DNA from: Sipunculus nudus
Taxonomy: Eukaryota; Annelida; Sipuncula; Golfingiida; Sipunculidae
Reading direction: 5' to 3'
Assembly: GCA_026874595.1 (NCBI GenBank)
Contig: CM049310.1
Location: 7,130,001 to 7,194,000, forward strand
DNA length: 64,000 nt
Shown here: piece by piece, positions 1 through 10,175 of the stretch
How positions within the stretch are numbered: the stretch's first letter is position 1
How the letters are laid out: every line of letters begins with the position of its first letter
Made by a program: the position numbers and the translations under genes
The notes under the pieces: generated by a model
The model's input: the letters and a program-made list of their open reading frames with translations, nothing else
The model's database searches: none
What the model was told of the DNA's origin: nothing

Positions 1-670
1 AAAAGACATAGAAAAAAAGAAAGAAATCACTGAAATAAATCAGCAGCTGTGTAAAGATATCTTGAACACAACATAACAACCAGAGAGGTAAATGTATTTT
101 TTATTTCCTCAATTCAATTGTTAAGGTGAGCAATATGAGGCACTCACAATCAGAACGCCAGGCGGTATAATGCAATATGAAGGCAGCACCTTGATTTAGC
201 CACGTCAGTGTAAAAACTCATTATGCATAACATGTGGACTTTGCATTAATGTGTGTGTTCTTGAGTGACTGAATCATACATACCTTATAAGCCAGAGTTT
301 TTTTCATAACTCTGTCAGGAGCCACGAATGAATGCACTTGTTCCCCTGCAGGGATCAATATTGACACATTCTTGGTCGATAAAAGGGGCCACGACCTGAC
401 ACACGTGAGTCCACATGAAATGAGGTCGATCAGTTTCTACATGGTTTGAACGAAATTTTAACAACATTTGAGAGTTAAAGAGTCTGAAATCGCATACAAA
501 ATTAAAAAGAACGCATCAGTTACGTAAATGCTTTCATTTACTTATCGACTAAACAGATACGTTCACCGCCGTTTCAAAAGCTCTGGATACTAAGCTTTTA
601 TCTTTGTTTTCAGGTACCCCCGGATCAGTAAAGGTGCACTACAGTGGAAGAAAGTACACCAAGTGAAGTG
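1..670. other. left edge, no gene seen
   Basis: AT-rich unique-looking sequence. I see no convincing open frame, splice-bounded exon, RNA gene or repeat before the satellite region begins near 671. Confidence 0.4.
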
Positions 671-676
671 GCTTTT

Positions 677-707
677 TAGCTCAGCTGACTGAAAGTCATC
701 TGAGCTA
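677..707. repeat. 14-bp-stem inverted repeat with 3-nt loop
   Basis: TAGCTCAGCTGACT (677-690) and AGTCATCTGAGCTA (694-707) pair with one mismatch around GAA. The same hairpin recurs at 1781-1811 with a variant loop. In both places a GTCCGTC run follows closely, so hairpin plus GTCCGTC is one composite repeat head. Confidence 0.7.
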
Positions 708-717
708 TAGCGATCAC

Positions 718-792
718 TCTTTGTCCGTCGTCCGTCTGTCTGTCTGTCTGTCCGTCTGTCTGTCTGTCCGTCTGTCCGTCTGTCTGTCCGTT
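718..792 (+). repeat. GTCC/GTCT tetranucleotide-type simple repeat
   Basis: Alternating GTCCGTCC and GTCTGTCT units follow the hairpin at 677-707. Shorter versions follow at 1827-1860 and 2171-2192. This hairpin plus GTCCGTC combination is what suggests a molluscan host. Confidence 0.75.
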
Positions 793-3037
793 AACCAGGC
801 ACAAATCGTAACCACTGGACCTGGAATCTTCTAACTTGACATCCAGGGAGTACCATGAAAAATCTCCTTGGAAACCTGAAATTAGGTCTCTGTTACCCAA
901 AACCTCTGAGCTATGGGGCTCCGAAGTACCCCCCAGAAAAATGGAAAATTTGATACAAAAGCTCAAGTATCTGAACAACTATTGCATTGATCACCATGAT
1001 TCTTTGCATGGATATTGATCATGGAATGTTTCATCAGTTTCTGCAGTCTGGTGGCGCCACCTATAAAAAGAAACATTAAGATAAGTCTGAAATCTTTTTT
1101 CGATTTTTACGAATTTTTTTCTTTATTTTTGAGACCTCTTGAGATGTGGTCATCTGTTAACAGGGCACAAATTGTAATGACTGGACCTAGAATCTTCTCT
1201 CTTGAAATTCCGGGAGGCCCATGAAAAGTCTCTTTGGAAACCTGAAATTAAGTCTCTGTTACCCATAACCTCTGAGCTATGGGGCTCCGAAATACCCCCC
1301 AGAATAATGGAAAATTTGATTCAAAAGCTCCAGTATCTGAACAACTATTGCATTGATCACCATGATTCTTTGCATGGATATTGATCATGGAATGTTTCAT
1401 CAGTTTCTGCAGTCTGGTGGCGCCACCTGTATTTTTTTATTTTTACGAATTTTTTTCTCTATTTTTGAGACCTCATAAGATGTGGTCATCTGTTAACATG
1501 GCAAAAATCGTAACAACTGGACCTAGAATCTTCTCTCTTGACATGCTGAGAGGCCCATGAAAAGTCTCCTTAAACACTTGAAATTAGGTCTCTGTTACCC
1601 ATAACCTCTGAGCTATGGGGCTCCGAAGTACCCCCCGGAATAATGGAAAATTTGATACAAAAGCTCAAGTATCTGAACAATTATTATATTGATCACCATG
1701 ATTCTTTGCATGGATATTGATCATGAAATGTTTCATCAGTTTCTGCATTCTGGTGGCGCCACCTGTATTTTTTCAATTTTTAGCTCAGCTGACTGTAAGT
1801 CATCTGAGCTATAGGGATCACCTTTTGTCCGTCGTCCGTCCGGCCATCCAAGCGTCTGTCTATTAACAGGGCACAAATCGTAACCGCTAGACCTGGAATC
1901 TTCTTACTTGACATCCTGGGAGGTCTATGGAAATTCTCCTTGTTAACCTGAAATTAGGTCACTGTGACCTATATTCTCCGAGCTATGGGGTTCTGAAGTA
2001 CCCCCCAGAATAATGCAAAATTTAATACAAAAGCTCAAGTATCTGAACAACTAATGCATTAATCACCATGATTCTTTGCATGGATATTGATCATGGAGTG
2101 TTTCATCAATTTCTGGAGATTGGTGGCGCCACCTTTATTTTTTTCATCTGAGCTATAGCGATCACTCTTTGTCCGTCGTCCGTCTGTCCGTCCGTTAACC
2201 AGGCACAAATCGTAACCGCTGAACCTAGAACCTTGTAACTTGGGATTCTGAGAGGTCTATGAAAAATCTCCTTGGAAACCAGAAATTAGGTCTTTGTTAC
2301 CCATGTCCTTCGAGCTATGGGGCCCTAAAGTACCCCCCAGAAAAGTCAAAAATTTCATACAAAAACTTCAATATCTCATTAACTACTTGACTGATGGTCA
2401 TGATTTTTGGCATACATATTGATCATGAGATGTTCCATCACTTCCTGCAGACTGGTGGCTCCACCTGTATTTTTCGATTTTTTACAAATTTTTTTATCTA
2501 TTTTTGAGACCTTTAAAAATGTGAACATCTGTTAACAAGGCACAAATCGTAAAGCCTAGACCTAGAATCTTAATTCTTGACACACTGAGAGGTCCATGAA
2601 AAATCTCCTTGGAAACCAGAAATTAGGTCTCTGTTACCCATATCCTTCGAGCTATGGGGCCCCAAAGTACCCCCCAGAATAGTGAAAAAATTCATAAAAA
2701 AACTTCAATATCTCAATAACTACAACACTGATGGTCATGATTTTTGGCATACATATTGATCATGAGATGTTCCATAAGTTCCTGCAGACTGGTGGCGCCA
2801 CCTGTATATTTCGATTTTTTTACAATTTTTTCCTCTATTTTTGAGACATTTAAAGATGCTGTTATCTGTTAATGTGGCACAAATTGTAACCACTGGACCT
2901 AGAATCTTCATTCTCGACACACTGAGAAACCTATTAAAAGTCTCCGTGGAAACCATAAATTAGATCTCTGTTACCCATATCCTTCGAGCTATTGGGCCCC
3001 AAAGTACCCCCCAGAAAAGTCAAAAATTTCATACAAA

Positions 3038-3042
3038 AACTT
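3038..3042. repeat. target-site duplication, left copy (AACTT)
   Basis: AACTT directly precedes the first TG of the leftmost LTR. The identical AACTT at 21607-21611 directly follows the last CA of the rightmost LTR. Uninterrupted family A units read ...CAAAAACTTCAATATCTC..., for example near 2360, which is the expected empty site. Confidence 0.92.
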
Positions 3043-3851
3043 TGTCACACCACACACTCAGCGGACATATATTCCCGAGTTCTTTCACACAGAAAAGTCC
3101 AATATACCACTCGTTGTCTGAACTGAAGAACACGGTTTATTCCGGTAACATCCAACAATTGGCCACCGTCGTCGTTGACTGGCTCCAATCTCACAATAAC
3201 GTCTTCAACAAATACCAATCACGTATATCTTCTAACGCCCTGATCGGCTGCACCTCTGTATATTCTCTCCAGGACTAATACTGTCCTCGCAGAATTTGTA
3301 ACACACCCCGCTCGGTGTTCAACTAATCTGTCGTTGACATAAAACGACCTGTCACTAGTCGACGGTAACTTCCAAATTCATTCACTTCCCCTCCCGGCCT
3401 CGAAACCGCCCTATTTATACCTGGGTAACCGAAACTTCTAGAAGTCTCTAGAACAATCAAGTCGTTTCTGGTCAAGACTAGCACCTACGGGATTTTCTAG
3501 AATTTACCTATTGGAAAATACACATTACCTGAATTCTCTAGAACCTTCTGTCATCTAATTATAATAAATCATGGTACAGTAAGTCCATTTACTTACATAA
3601 TAAATAAAATACTATGGAACAATTCCCCAGCGTCGTCAGCACGGATGTAAACAAACATGATGACAACAACAGCTGACAACTTTACCAAATATTATTAGCT
3701 CTGTCTCTCTAACTACACTTTGTGATCTGATATTTCATTTTAATATAAACTGACCTTTTAATGCACTGCAGAAATTATGTTTTCCCTAACTTATTTCATT
3801 ATTTATGACATTCCATTTGACATACACTAGGCGGGTAGCACATTTGTGTCA
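3043..3851 (-). repeat. LTR1, 809 bp (3' LTR of the array)
   Basis: Begins TGTCACACC and ends TTTGTGTCA on the plus strand, that is TGACACAAA...GGTGTGACA in the element's direction. The TATA box is at 3411-3419, the heat-shock-type clusters at 3431-3453 and 3531-3548, and the AATAAA signal at 3136-3141 (minus). It shares with LTR4, and not with the inner LTRs, the variants GGGTAGCACATT and AATAAATCATGG. Confidence 0.92.
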
Positions 3852-3866
3852 CACGCCCCCCTTTAA
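3852..3866 (-). promoter_or_regulatory. polypurine tract (copy 1)
   Basis: The minus strand reads TTAAAGGGGGGCGTG directly before the TGACAC of the LTR, the expected plus-strand primer position. The same tract is at 9772-9786 (copy 2) and 15689-15703 (copy 3). Confidence 0.8.
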
Positions 3867-4256
3867 GAAAAATCTCTGAAAGATATTTTTCCAATACCTA
3901 ACAACAACACAAATGTGTACTATTACCATATCAAATGCATCATCATGTAAATCCCAAGTTTCCATTTAGTACATTGATGACTTTGTACACAGTATTACAT
4001 TGCTTACATGTGTGTCCATATATTGGTTCTACTATTTGCAACTAATCAACACATGCATAACATTACACCCTCATCATAGTATTTGAACATCATTGAACAT
4101 ATATACAATAAAGCAAACTCCTTTAAAGCACATCATATTTTATTCTACAATACAACCTTCAAGCTATTTCAACATAACATTATATTATGTACATTCATAT
4201 CATCATTCATATTTACATGGTTTACCCTTTATTTTCCTATCTGTTTCAGATCTATT

Positions 4257-5660
4257 TTACACAACACGACTTAAGAAGTCAGCTGCAATGTTTTTACTAC
4301 CCTGGATTGATTTAATGTGAAATTTGTAGTTCTGCAAATACATTGCCCATCTCATTACTCTGTCATTGATGAATTTAGCTTTGTTCAAGTAAGTGAGAGG
4401 CTGATGATCTGTTTGCACAACAAATTCAGTTCCTGTGAGATATAACTTGAACTTATTTACACCCCAAACTAATGCAAGGCATTCTTTCTCTATAGTTGAG
4501 TACTTCTGTTCTCTGTTTGACAATTTTTTGCTAGCATATGATACAGGAAATAACTGTGAATCATATTCTTGCAATAAAATAGCACCGACTCCTACATCTG
4601 AAGCATCTGTCTGCAGAACAAATGGTTTCTTTGGATCAGCTAACCTGAGAATGGGTTTCCTAGCCAAATACTCTTTCAGTGTACAATATGCCCTCTCTTG
4701 AGGCTCATGCCACTCTATTTTATTAGGCTTACCCTTTTTAGTCAAATCCGTAAGAGTAGCTGCTATAGTAGCGAAATTAGGAATATAGTTCCTGTAATAT
4801 CCAACCAGGCCAATGAATGATCGGATTTCCTTCTTTGTTTTAGGTCTGACTACTCTGTCAATTTTACATACATTATCATTTTGAGGACCTACACCATTCA
4901 GTTCTATTTGGTGACCTAAAAAGTCTACACTGGTAGTCCCTAACCAACACTTGGTAGGTCTAGCAGTTAAACCAGCATCTCTCATACGACTAAGTAACTC
5001 CCTAAGTACACTGACATGATCTTCCCACGTCTTGGTGTGTACTAACAAGTCATCTACATAACTGTCTACACAATTCATTCCAACTAACATTTTACGAACT
5101 CCTCGGACCAGCGTGGCTCCCGAGTTAACCATACCAAATGGCATCTTTAAAAACTCATATCTTCCATCAGGTGTAACAAAAGCTGTTTTATGTACATCTT
5201 GCTCTGCTACTGGTACTTGCCAATAACCTTTACTCAAGTCAATCTTAGTGAAATACCTATCTTCACTTAATCTGCTGAACACATCATCAACTCTGTTTAC
5301 AGGCTCAGGATCCACTACTGTGATCTTATTCAACTTGCGATAGTCCACACATACTCTATTTGTTCCATCACGCTTACGGACCACCACCACTGGTGACGCG
5401 TAACATGATGTTGACTCACGGATAATTCCCATCTTTAACATATCATCAATATCCTTTTTCAGAGATTCTCTGATAGCATAAGGTACGGGGTATGGTTTAC
5501 ACTTAACTGGCTCATCAGATGTTAACTGAACATGATGTTCTACCAAGTTAGTAGTACCAGGTACATCAGTGAACACATCATTGTACTCATCTATAACCTG
5601 TCTGATTTCTTCTTTCTGATCTGTCCCTATTTCAGCTCCTATATTTACATCATTGACAGA
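4257..5660 (-). CDS. reverse transcriptase-RNase H, copy 1
   Basis: Complete RT-RNase H with the YVDD box and all RNase H acidic residues. It carries Glu in TGTEF and Ile in KFHIKS and SKNIAADF near its end, where copies 2 and 3 have Asp and Asn, marking it as the outgroup copy of the array. The frame closes at 4257. Confidence 0.92.
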   Translation of the reverse strand, partial: SVNDVNIGAEIGTDQKEEIRQVIDEYNDVFTDVPGTTNLVEHHVQLTSDEPVKCKPYPVPYAIRESLKKDIDDMLKMGIIRESTSCYASPVVVVRKRDGTNRVCVDYRKLNKITVVDPEPVNRVDDVFSRLSEDRYFTKIDLSKGYWQVPVAEQDVHKTAFVTPDGRYEFLKMPFGMVNSGATLVRGVRKMLVGMNCVDSYVDDLLVHTKTWEDHVSVLRELLSRMRDAGLTARPTKCWLGTTSVDFLGHQIELNGVGPQNDNVCKIDRVVRPKTKKEIRSFIGLVGYYRNYIPNFATIAATLTDLTKKGKPNKIEWHEPQERAYCTLKEYLARKPILRLADPKKPFVLQTDASDVGVGAILLQEYDSQLFPVSYASKKLSNREQKYSTIEKECLALVWGVNKFKLYLTGTEFVVQTDHQPLTYLNKAKFINDRVMRWAMYLQNYKFHIKSIQGSKNIAADFLSRVV

Positions 5661-6776
5661 CTACTTACCCATATATGTCCCCAACTCTAACAAGTCCTCA
5701 TCATCAACCGTATTCTGTCCATCAGTATCAGTGGGTTCTACTACTGCTGCACAGACTACCTCTAACAAGGCTCCGCCACATTTTGTGTTAACTTGTTCAT
5801 TAGTCTGCTTTGACTCAGGTGCTGCTCGGGCCACATATTTCCTTAACAGATTAATGTGATAGATCTTTCCCTTCCCATTAACCTTAACCCTGTAATCATT
5901 TCTACCAATTATGCCCTCTACCTGGTAAGGTCCCTTCCACTGCATCAACAACTTGTTGTGGTCTGTAGGAAGTAACACGAGCACCTGATCTCCAACCTGC
6001 AGTTTCCTAATTTTGGCCTTGTTATCATAGTAACCCTTGTAACGAGTCTGAGCTTTAGATAATTCAGCTTGGGCCATCTCCAAGGTTTGTTCCAACCGGT
6101 CTCTTAATTCAAAAACATATTGATAGCTATTTTGTATTTCAGGGGTTTCTACTTCCTTGGTCCACAACTCTTTAAGAATCTGCATGGGTCCTCTGACTGT
6201 GCGCCCATACAATAATTCAAATGGTGAGAAACCAGTAGATTCCTGTGGTACCTCTCGGTACGCAAACAACAGAGCATTGAGATATCTATGCCACTGTCGA
6301 GGTTGTTCTTCACACAACCTCCTTAACATTTTTTTAAGAGTTCCATTAAATCTCTCTACAAGTCCATTACATATGGGGTGATACGGACTTGAGGTTAGCC
6401 TCTTGATGCTTAATAACCGAGACACCTCTTGCATACACTGTGAAATAAACTGAGTGCCCTGATCACTCAGTATCTCTTCTGGGATACCAATCCTACTATA
6501 GATATCTACAAGAGCTTCAGCCACCGTTTCTGCCTGAATGTTCTTCAATGCTACAGCCTCAGGGTAACGGGTGGCATAATCCACTAAGGTCAAAATGTAT
6601 TGATGTCCCTGCTCACTAGGTGGCGTAATAGGCCCGATGATATCTACTGCACATCGTTTAAAGGGCATGTCTATAAGAGGCATCTTTTCTAATGGAGCAC
6701 GAGGAACAGAACCTTTATTAGCCGTTTTCTGGCATCTGTCGCATGATGCACAAAACCTCGCAACATCACGACTCAT
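5661..6776 (-). CDS. integrase with GPY/F module, copy 1 (371 aa)
   Basis: Same catalytic and zinc residues as copies 2 and 3. It differs from them near the C-terminus (Ala for Thr in VVCAAVVEP). It ends at the shared amber codon (5661-5663), and RT follows in the same frame. Confidence 0.9.
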   Translation of the reverse strand: MSRDVARFCASCDRCQKTANKGSVPRAPLEKMPLIDMPFKRCAVDIIGPITPPSEQGHQYILTLVDYATRYPEAVALKNIQAETVAEALVDIYSRIGIPEEILSDQGTQFISQCMQEVSRLLSIKRLTSSPYHPICNGLVERFNGTLKKMLRRLCEEQPRQWHRYLNALLFAYREVPQESTGFSPFELLYGRTVRGPMQILKELWTKEVETPEIQNSYQYVFELRDRLEQTLEMAQAELSKAQTRYKGYYDNKAKIRKLQVGDQVLVLLPTDHNKLLMQWKGPYQVEGIIGRNDYRVKVNGKGKIYHINLLRKYVARAAPESKQTNEQVNTKCGGALLEVVCAAVVEPTDTDGQNTVDDEDLLELGTYMGK

Positions 6777-6804
6777 TCCTGGCCAATAAAAATTTGACCG
6801 AATT

Positions 6805-8448
6805 CTATTGGTGGTTTTTTTTCACGCCCATATGACCACTCATTATGGAGTCATGAGCAATCTCCATGACACCTTGACGGAGGGGTTCAGGTACTACAAT
6901 CTGCTTCATGATTTTCTCTGCTGGGTCTGACTTATCTGTATACAGACGATACAGTACCCCTGATTTTATAGCAAATGATACATTTTGATCCTGATCCTGT
7001 TTCTGGCTAGCACTGTCTCTATATTTCTGCAAACTCTGGTCAGCTTGTTGGAGCTCAATAAGCCTATCTCTGCTAACTTGCTCTCCTTTTACACCCTCAA
7101 ATACTGCTAATGGCTTTAGCTGTTTATATTGCTTATCTTGGGCCCTAGTAGTTACAGCACTGACATGCCATTCAGGGTCTGGAACCTCACGGACCCCCTC
7201 AATGTTTCCAACAATCAAATCAAACATGGGATTATCTTCACAAATAGCTTCTACGCTACCAACATAATATGGTGTGTCTATTTCTATCCTAGCCATACGA
7301 TGTATACTCACACGTCGATTAAAACCAATAACACGTGTCATCCGATCTAACAACTGATCACTACCTACCAGATCAGTCTTCACAATAACACCATCACACC
7401 CAGTGTCTCTCATCATAATTACATCATTTTCTCCCACTTTACCCTGAGCAACTGGCAGTCGCCCTTCAAATCGTGCCATGTCCTGAGTACCAGCACTATG
7501 TATACATTGGTCTACTTGAAGGCTTGACTGAGCTTCTACATCATTGACTAAGTCAATCTCCCTTTCTGCACCAATATAAGCAACACTAGCTGCTGTCGGC
7601 TCCTTGTCAATCACAGCCTGGTTCACTCTATGGCTTACCTGACTTCGGTCATTCTTACTATCTCTCAAAGGAAGATTCCTACAATCACGTGCCAAATGGC
7701 CAGGCTTCCCACACTTATAACAACGAGCCCCTTGATCCTTCAGTTTACAATCAGATGCTTTGTGACCAGCTTTCTTACATATGTAACATTGTAACTGACT
7801 ATCCGACTGTGTCTGGCCACTTGGTGGGTTGCGGTTCACACCGGGCTTAACATGCTGCTGTCTATTTGCCAACTGTCTACGTCTAGCCACTAAGAAGTGA
7901 TCTGCCAGCTCCGCTAGTTCTGATAAGGTACCAGGGGCTTCCTGACGCAGGTGTACAGCTAGATCACTGGGACAAGAGTTAATGAACTGCTCTTTTACTA
8001 TCAAATCACAGATTCCCTCAAACGTACCCTCTGTATGAGATAACTCTACCCACCTATCTAAATAACCCTGCAGTCTCACAATAAATTGACCCGGACTTTC
8101 TGAGTCCTCTGGCTTACACTCTCTAAACTTAATCCTGAAACCATCTTCTGTGTACCCATATCTATTTAACAAGGCTGTCTTTACAACATTGTAATCTAAA
8201 CATTGATTATCAGACAAACGACAATAACAGTCCAAAGCCTTGCCTGTCAGAAGAGCTGATAGACGAGTTGACCAGGAATCTCTTTTCCATTTGGCTTGTT
8301 CGGCAAATCTTTCGAACCTCATCAAGTAGCTGTCTAGGTCATCTCGCTCAGTGAATCTGGGTAATTCAGGGCAGCGAACATCTGCTGTCATTACAGGAGT
8401 CTGGGGCTGAGCAGTCCTCTCTTGAAGCTGGAGTCGTCTTTCCAACAT
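6805..8448 (-). CDS. Gag C-terminal part plus protease, copy 1 (547 aa open frame)
   Basis: Continues gag after the CT slip: SCAN-like capsid region, two CCHC knuckles, DTG protease and the two His of the integrase finger (MSGHMG, where copies 2 and 3 have MSSHMG). It stops 22 nt past the start of an eight-A run, as in copy 2. The apparent ATG (at 8448) lies inside the former frame and is not a natural start. Confidence 0.88.
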   Translation of the reverse strand: MLERRLQLQERTAQPQTPVMTADVRCPELPRFTERDDLDSYLMRFERFAEQAKWKRDSWSTRLSALLTGKALDCYCRLSDNQCLDYNVVKTALLNRYGYTEDGFRIKFRECKPEDSESPGQFIVRLQGYLDRWVELSHTEGTFEGICDLIVKEQFINSCPSDLAVHLRQEAPGTLSELAELADHFLVARRRQLANRQQHVKPGVNRNPPSGQTQSDSQLQCYICKKAGHKASDCKLKDQGARCYKCGKPGHLARDCRNLPLRDSKNDRSQVSHRVNQAVIDKEPTAASVAYIGAEREIDLVNDVEAQSSLQVDQCIHSAGTQDMARFEGRLPVAQGKVGENDVIMMRDTGCDGVIVKTDLVGSDQLLDRMTRVIGFNRRVSIHRMARIEIDTPYYVGSVEAICEDNPMFDLIVGNIEGVREVPDPEWHVSAVTTRAQDKQYKQLKPLAVFEGVKGEQVSRDRLIELQQADQSLQKYRDSASQKQDQDQNVSFAIKSGVLYRLYTDKSDPAEKIMKQIVVPEPLRQGVMEIAHDSIMSGHMGVKKNHQ

Positions 8449-8792
8449 GAGGAGTTCATGTTGTCTCTCTCTCTCTCTCTTTCTTCTCTTGCTGCTTGTT
8501 CACTTTCAATTTCTCTCTGTCTCTCTCTTTCGTCAATTTCCCTCTGTCTCTCTCTCTCTTCTATTTCCCTCTGTCTCTCTCTCTCTTCTATTTCCCTCTG
8601 TGTCTCTCTCTCATCTCTGGCTGCTTGTTCCTTCTCTCTCTGTCTCTCTGCCTCCTCTCTTTCTCTTTCTCTCTCCCTTTGTCTTTCCTCTCTGTCGGCA
8701 GCCTGCTGTTCCCTTACAAACTCTTGCAAGGCAGGTCCTTCATAACCCAACTCTTGACCAACTTTAATCAACTGCTGGACTGTAGATGCCAT
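8391..8792 (-). CDS. Gag N-terminal fragment, copy 1 (frameshifted)
   Basis: Leader and Glu/Arg-rich coil only. The plus-strand CT run at 8465-8480 has eight CT units where copies 2 and 3 have seven. The 2-bp gain moves the frame, and translation stops within about 30 aberrant residues. This is microsatellite slippage inside coding DNA. The remaining gag-protease frame continues as the separate entry at 6805-8448. Confidence 0.85.
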   Translation of the reverse strand: MASTVQQLIKVGQELGYEGPALQEFVREQQAADREERQREREREREEAERQREKEQAARDERETQREIEERERQREIEERERQREIDERERQREIESEQAAREERERERDNMNSSCWKDDSSFKRGLLSPRLL

Positions 8793-8936
8793 GTTGTTAC
8801 AGCACAGTCGATCTCACTGCTATCAGAATTATACCGACTTCTGGCAGTAGTACTTCTGGATTTTACGTATCTTGCCGATTATCGCCCAATCCACACTTCG
8901 ATCTGTTGAATTTCCACTCTATTTCTTCAGCTGTCT

Positions 8937-8954
8937 ATCCCGGACGAGCCCCCA
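8937..8954 (-). promoter_or_regulatory. primer binding site, tRNA-Pro type (copy 1)
   Basis: Same 18 nt and same 8-nt spacer to LTR2 as in the other copies. Confidence 0.88.
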
Positions 8955-8962
8955 CTTATATA

Positions 8963-9771
8963 TGTCACACCACACACTCAGCGGACATATATTCCCGAGT
9001 TCTTTCACACAGAAAAGTCCAATATACCACTCGTTGTCTGAACTGAAGAACACGGTTTATTCCGGTAACATCCAACAATCGGCCACCGTCGTCGTTGACT
9101 GGCTCCAATCTCACAATAACGTCTTCAACAAATACCAATCACGTATATCTTCTAACGCCCTGATCGGCTGCACCTATGTATATTCTCTCCAGGACTAATA
9201 CTGTCCTCGCGGAATTTGTAACACACCCCGCTCGGTGTTCAACTAATCTGTCGTTGACATAAAACGACCTGTCACTAGTCGACTGTAACTTCCAAATTCA
9301 TTCACTTCCCCTCCCGGCCTTGGCACCGCCCTATTTATACCTGGGTAACCGAAACTTCTAGAAGTCTCTAGAACAATCAAGTCGTTTCTGGTCAAGACTA
9401 GCACCTACGGGATTTTCTAGAATTTACCTATTGGAAAATACACATTACCTGAATTCTCTAGAACCTTCTGTCATCTAATTATAATATATCATGGTACAGT
9501 AAGTCCATTTACTTACATAATAAATAAAATACTATGGAACAATTCCCCAGCGTCGTCAGCACGGATGTAAACAAACATGATGACAACAACAGCTGACAAC
9601 TTTACCAAATATTATTAGCTCTGTCTCTCTAACTACACTTTGTGATCTGATATTTCATTTTAATATAAACTGACCTTTTAATGCACTGCAGAAATTATGT
9701 TTTCCCTAACTTATTTCATTATTTATGACATTCCATTTGACATACACTAGGCGGGTAGTACATTTGTGTCA
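8963..9771 (-). repeat. LTR2, 809 bp (inner)
   Basis: Serves as 3' LTR of copy 2 and 5' LTR of copy 1. It carries the inner-LTR variants GGGTAGTACATT and AATATATCATGG, which are absent from LTR1 and LTR4. TATA is at 9331-9339 (minus). Confidence 0.92.
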
Positions 9772-10175
9772 CACGCCCCCCTTTAAGAAAATCTCTGAAA
9801 GATATTTTTCCAATACCTAACAACAACACAAATGTGTACTATTACCATATCAAATGCATCATCATGTAAATCCCAAGTTTCCATTTAGTACATTGATGAC
9901 TTTGTACACAGTATTACATTGCTTACATGTGTGTCCATATATTGGTTCTACTATTTGCAACTAATCAACACATGCATAACATTACACCCTCATCATAGTA
10001 TTTGAACATCATTGAACATATATACAATAATGCAAACTCCTTTAAAGCACACCATATTTTATTCTACAATACAACCTTCAAGCTATTTCAACATAACATT
10101 ATATTATGTACATTCATATCATCATTCATATTTACATGGTTTACCCTTTATTTTCCTATCTGTTTCAGATCTATT

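Larger units (their letters stand above)
671..3037 (+). repeat. satellite-like array, family A, left half (~330-370 bp units)
   Basis: About seven diverged tandem units. Landmarks recur in fixed order: ACAAATCGTAA, GACCTAGAATCTTC, a CATGAAAAGTCTCC-like box, CTCTGTTACCCATA, GAGCTATGGGGCTCC, a CCCCCCAGAATAATGG-like box, CAGTATCTGAACAAC, TTGATCATGGA and GGTGGCGCCACCTGTATTTTT. The 12-base palindrome GGTGGCGCCACC occurs exactly at 1050, 1416, 1752, 2122 and 2791, with a variant at 2454, so spacing is 332-370 bp. Short in-frame stretches of about 60 aa inside the units are not coding: they break at different places in each unit and encode no recognisable domain. The last unit is interrupted by the retrotransposon array at 3042 and resumes at 21612. 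Confidence 0.9.
3852..8962 (-). mobile_element. Gmr1-like element, internal region copy 1
   Basis: Most diverged copy of the array. In element order it has the primer site, gag-PR (split by a 2-bp slip), IN, amber codon, RT-RNase H, about 400 bp without a reading frame (3852-4256), then the polypurine tract next to LTR1. Copy-1-specific residues, such as Glu where copies 2 and 3 have Asp near the RNase H end (TGTEF versus TGTDF), separate it from the other two. Confidence 0.92.

Noticed and set aside
6810-6840. Classic minus-one slippery heptamer A AAA AAC at the end of gag-PR in copies 1 and 2
   Set aside because: A minus-one shift leads to a stop within about 12 codons and not into integrase, which lies in the plus-one frame.
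8422-8909. Plus-strand Ser/Leu-rich open frames opposite the gag coil (also 14341-14826, 20259-20744)
   Set aside because: They are the complement of the CT/GA simple repeat in gag. Composition is repeat-driven and the minus-strand gag frame explains them.
8872-9198. 108-aa plus-strand frame spanning the LTR start, conserved in three junctions
   Set aside because: Conserved only because the LTR and leader are duplicated. It runs antisense to the element and has no domain.
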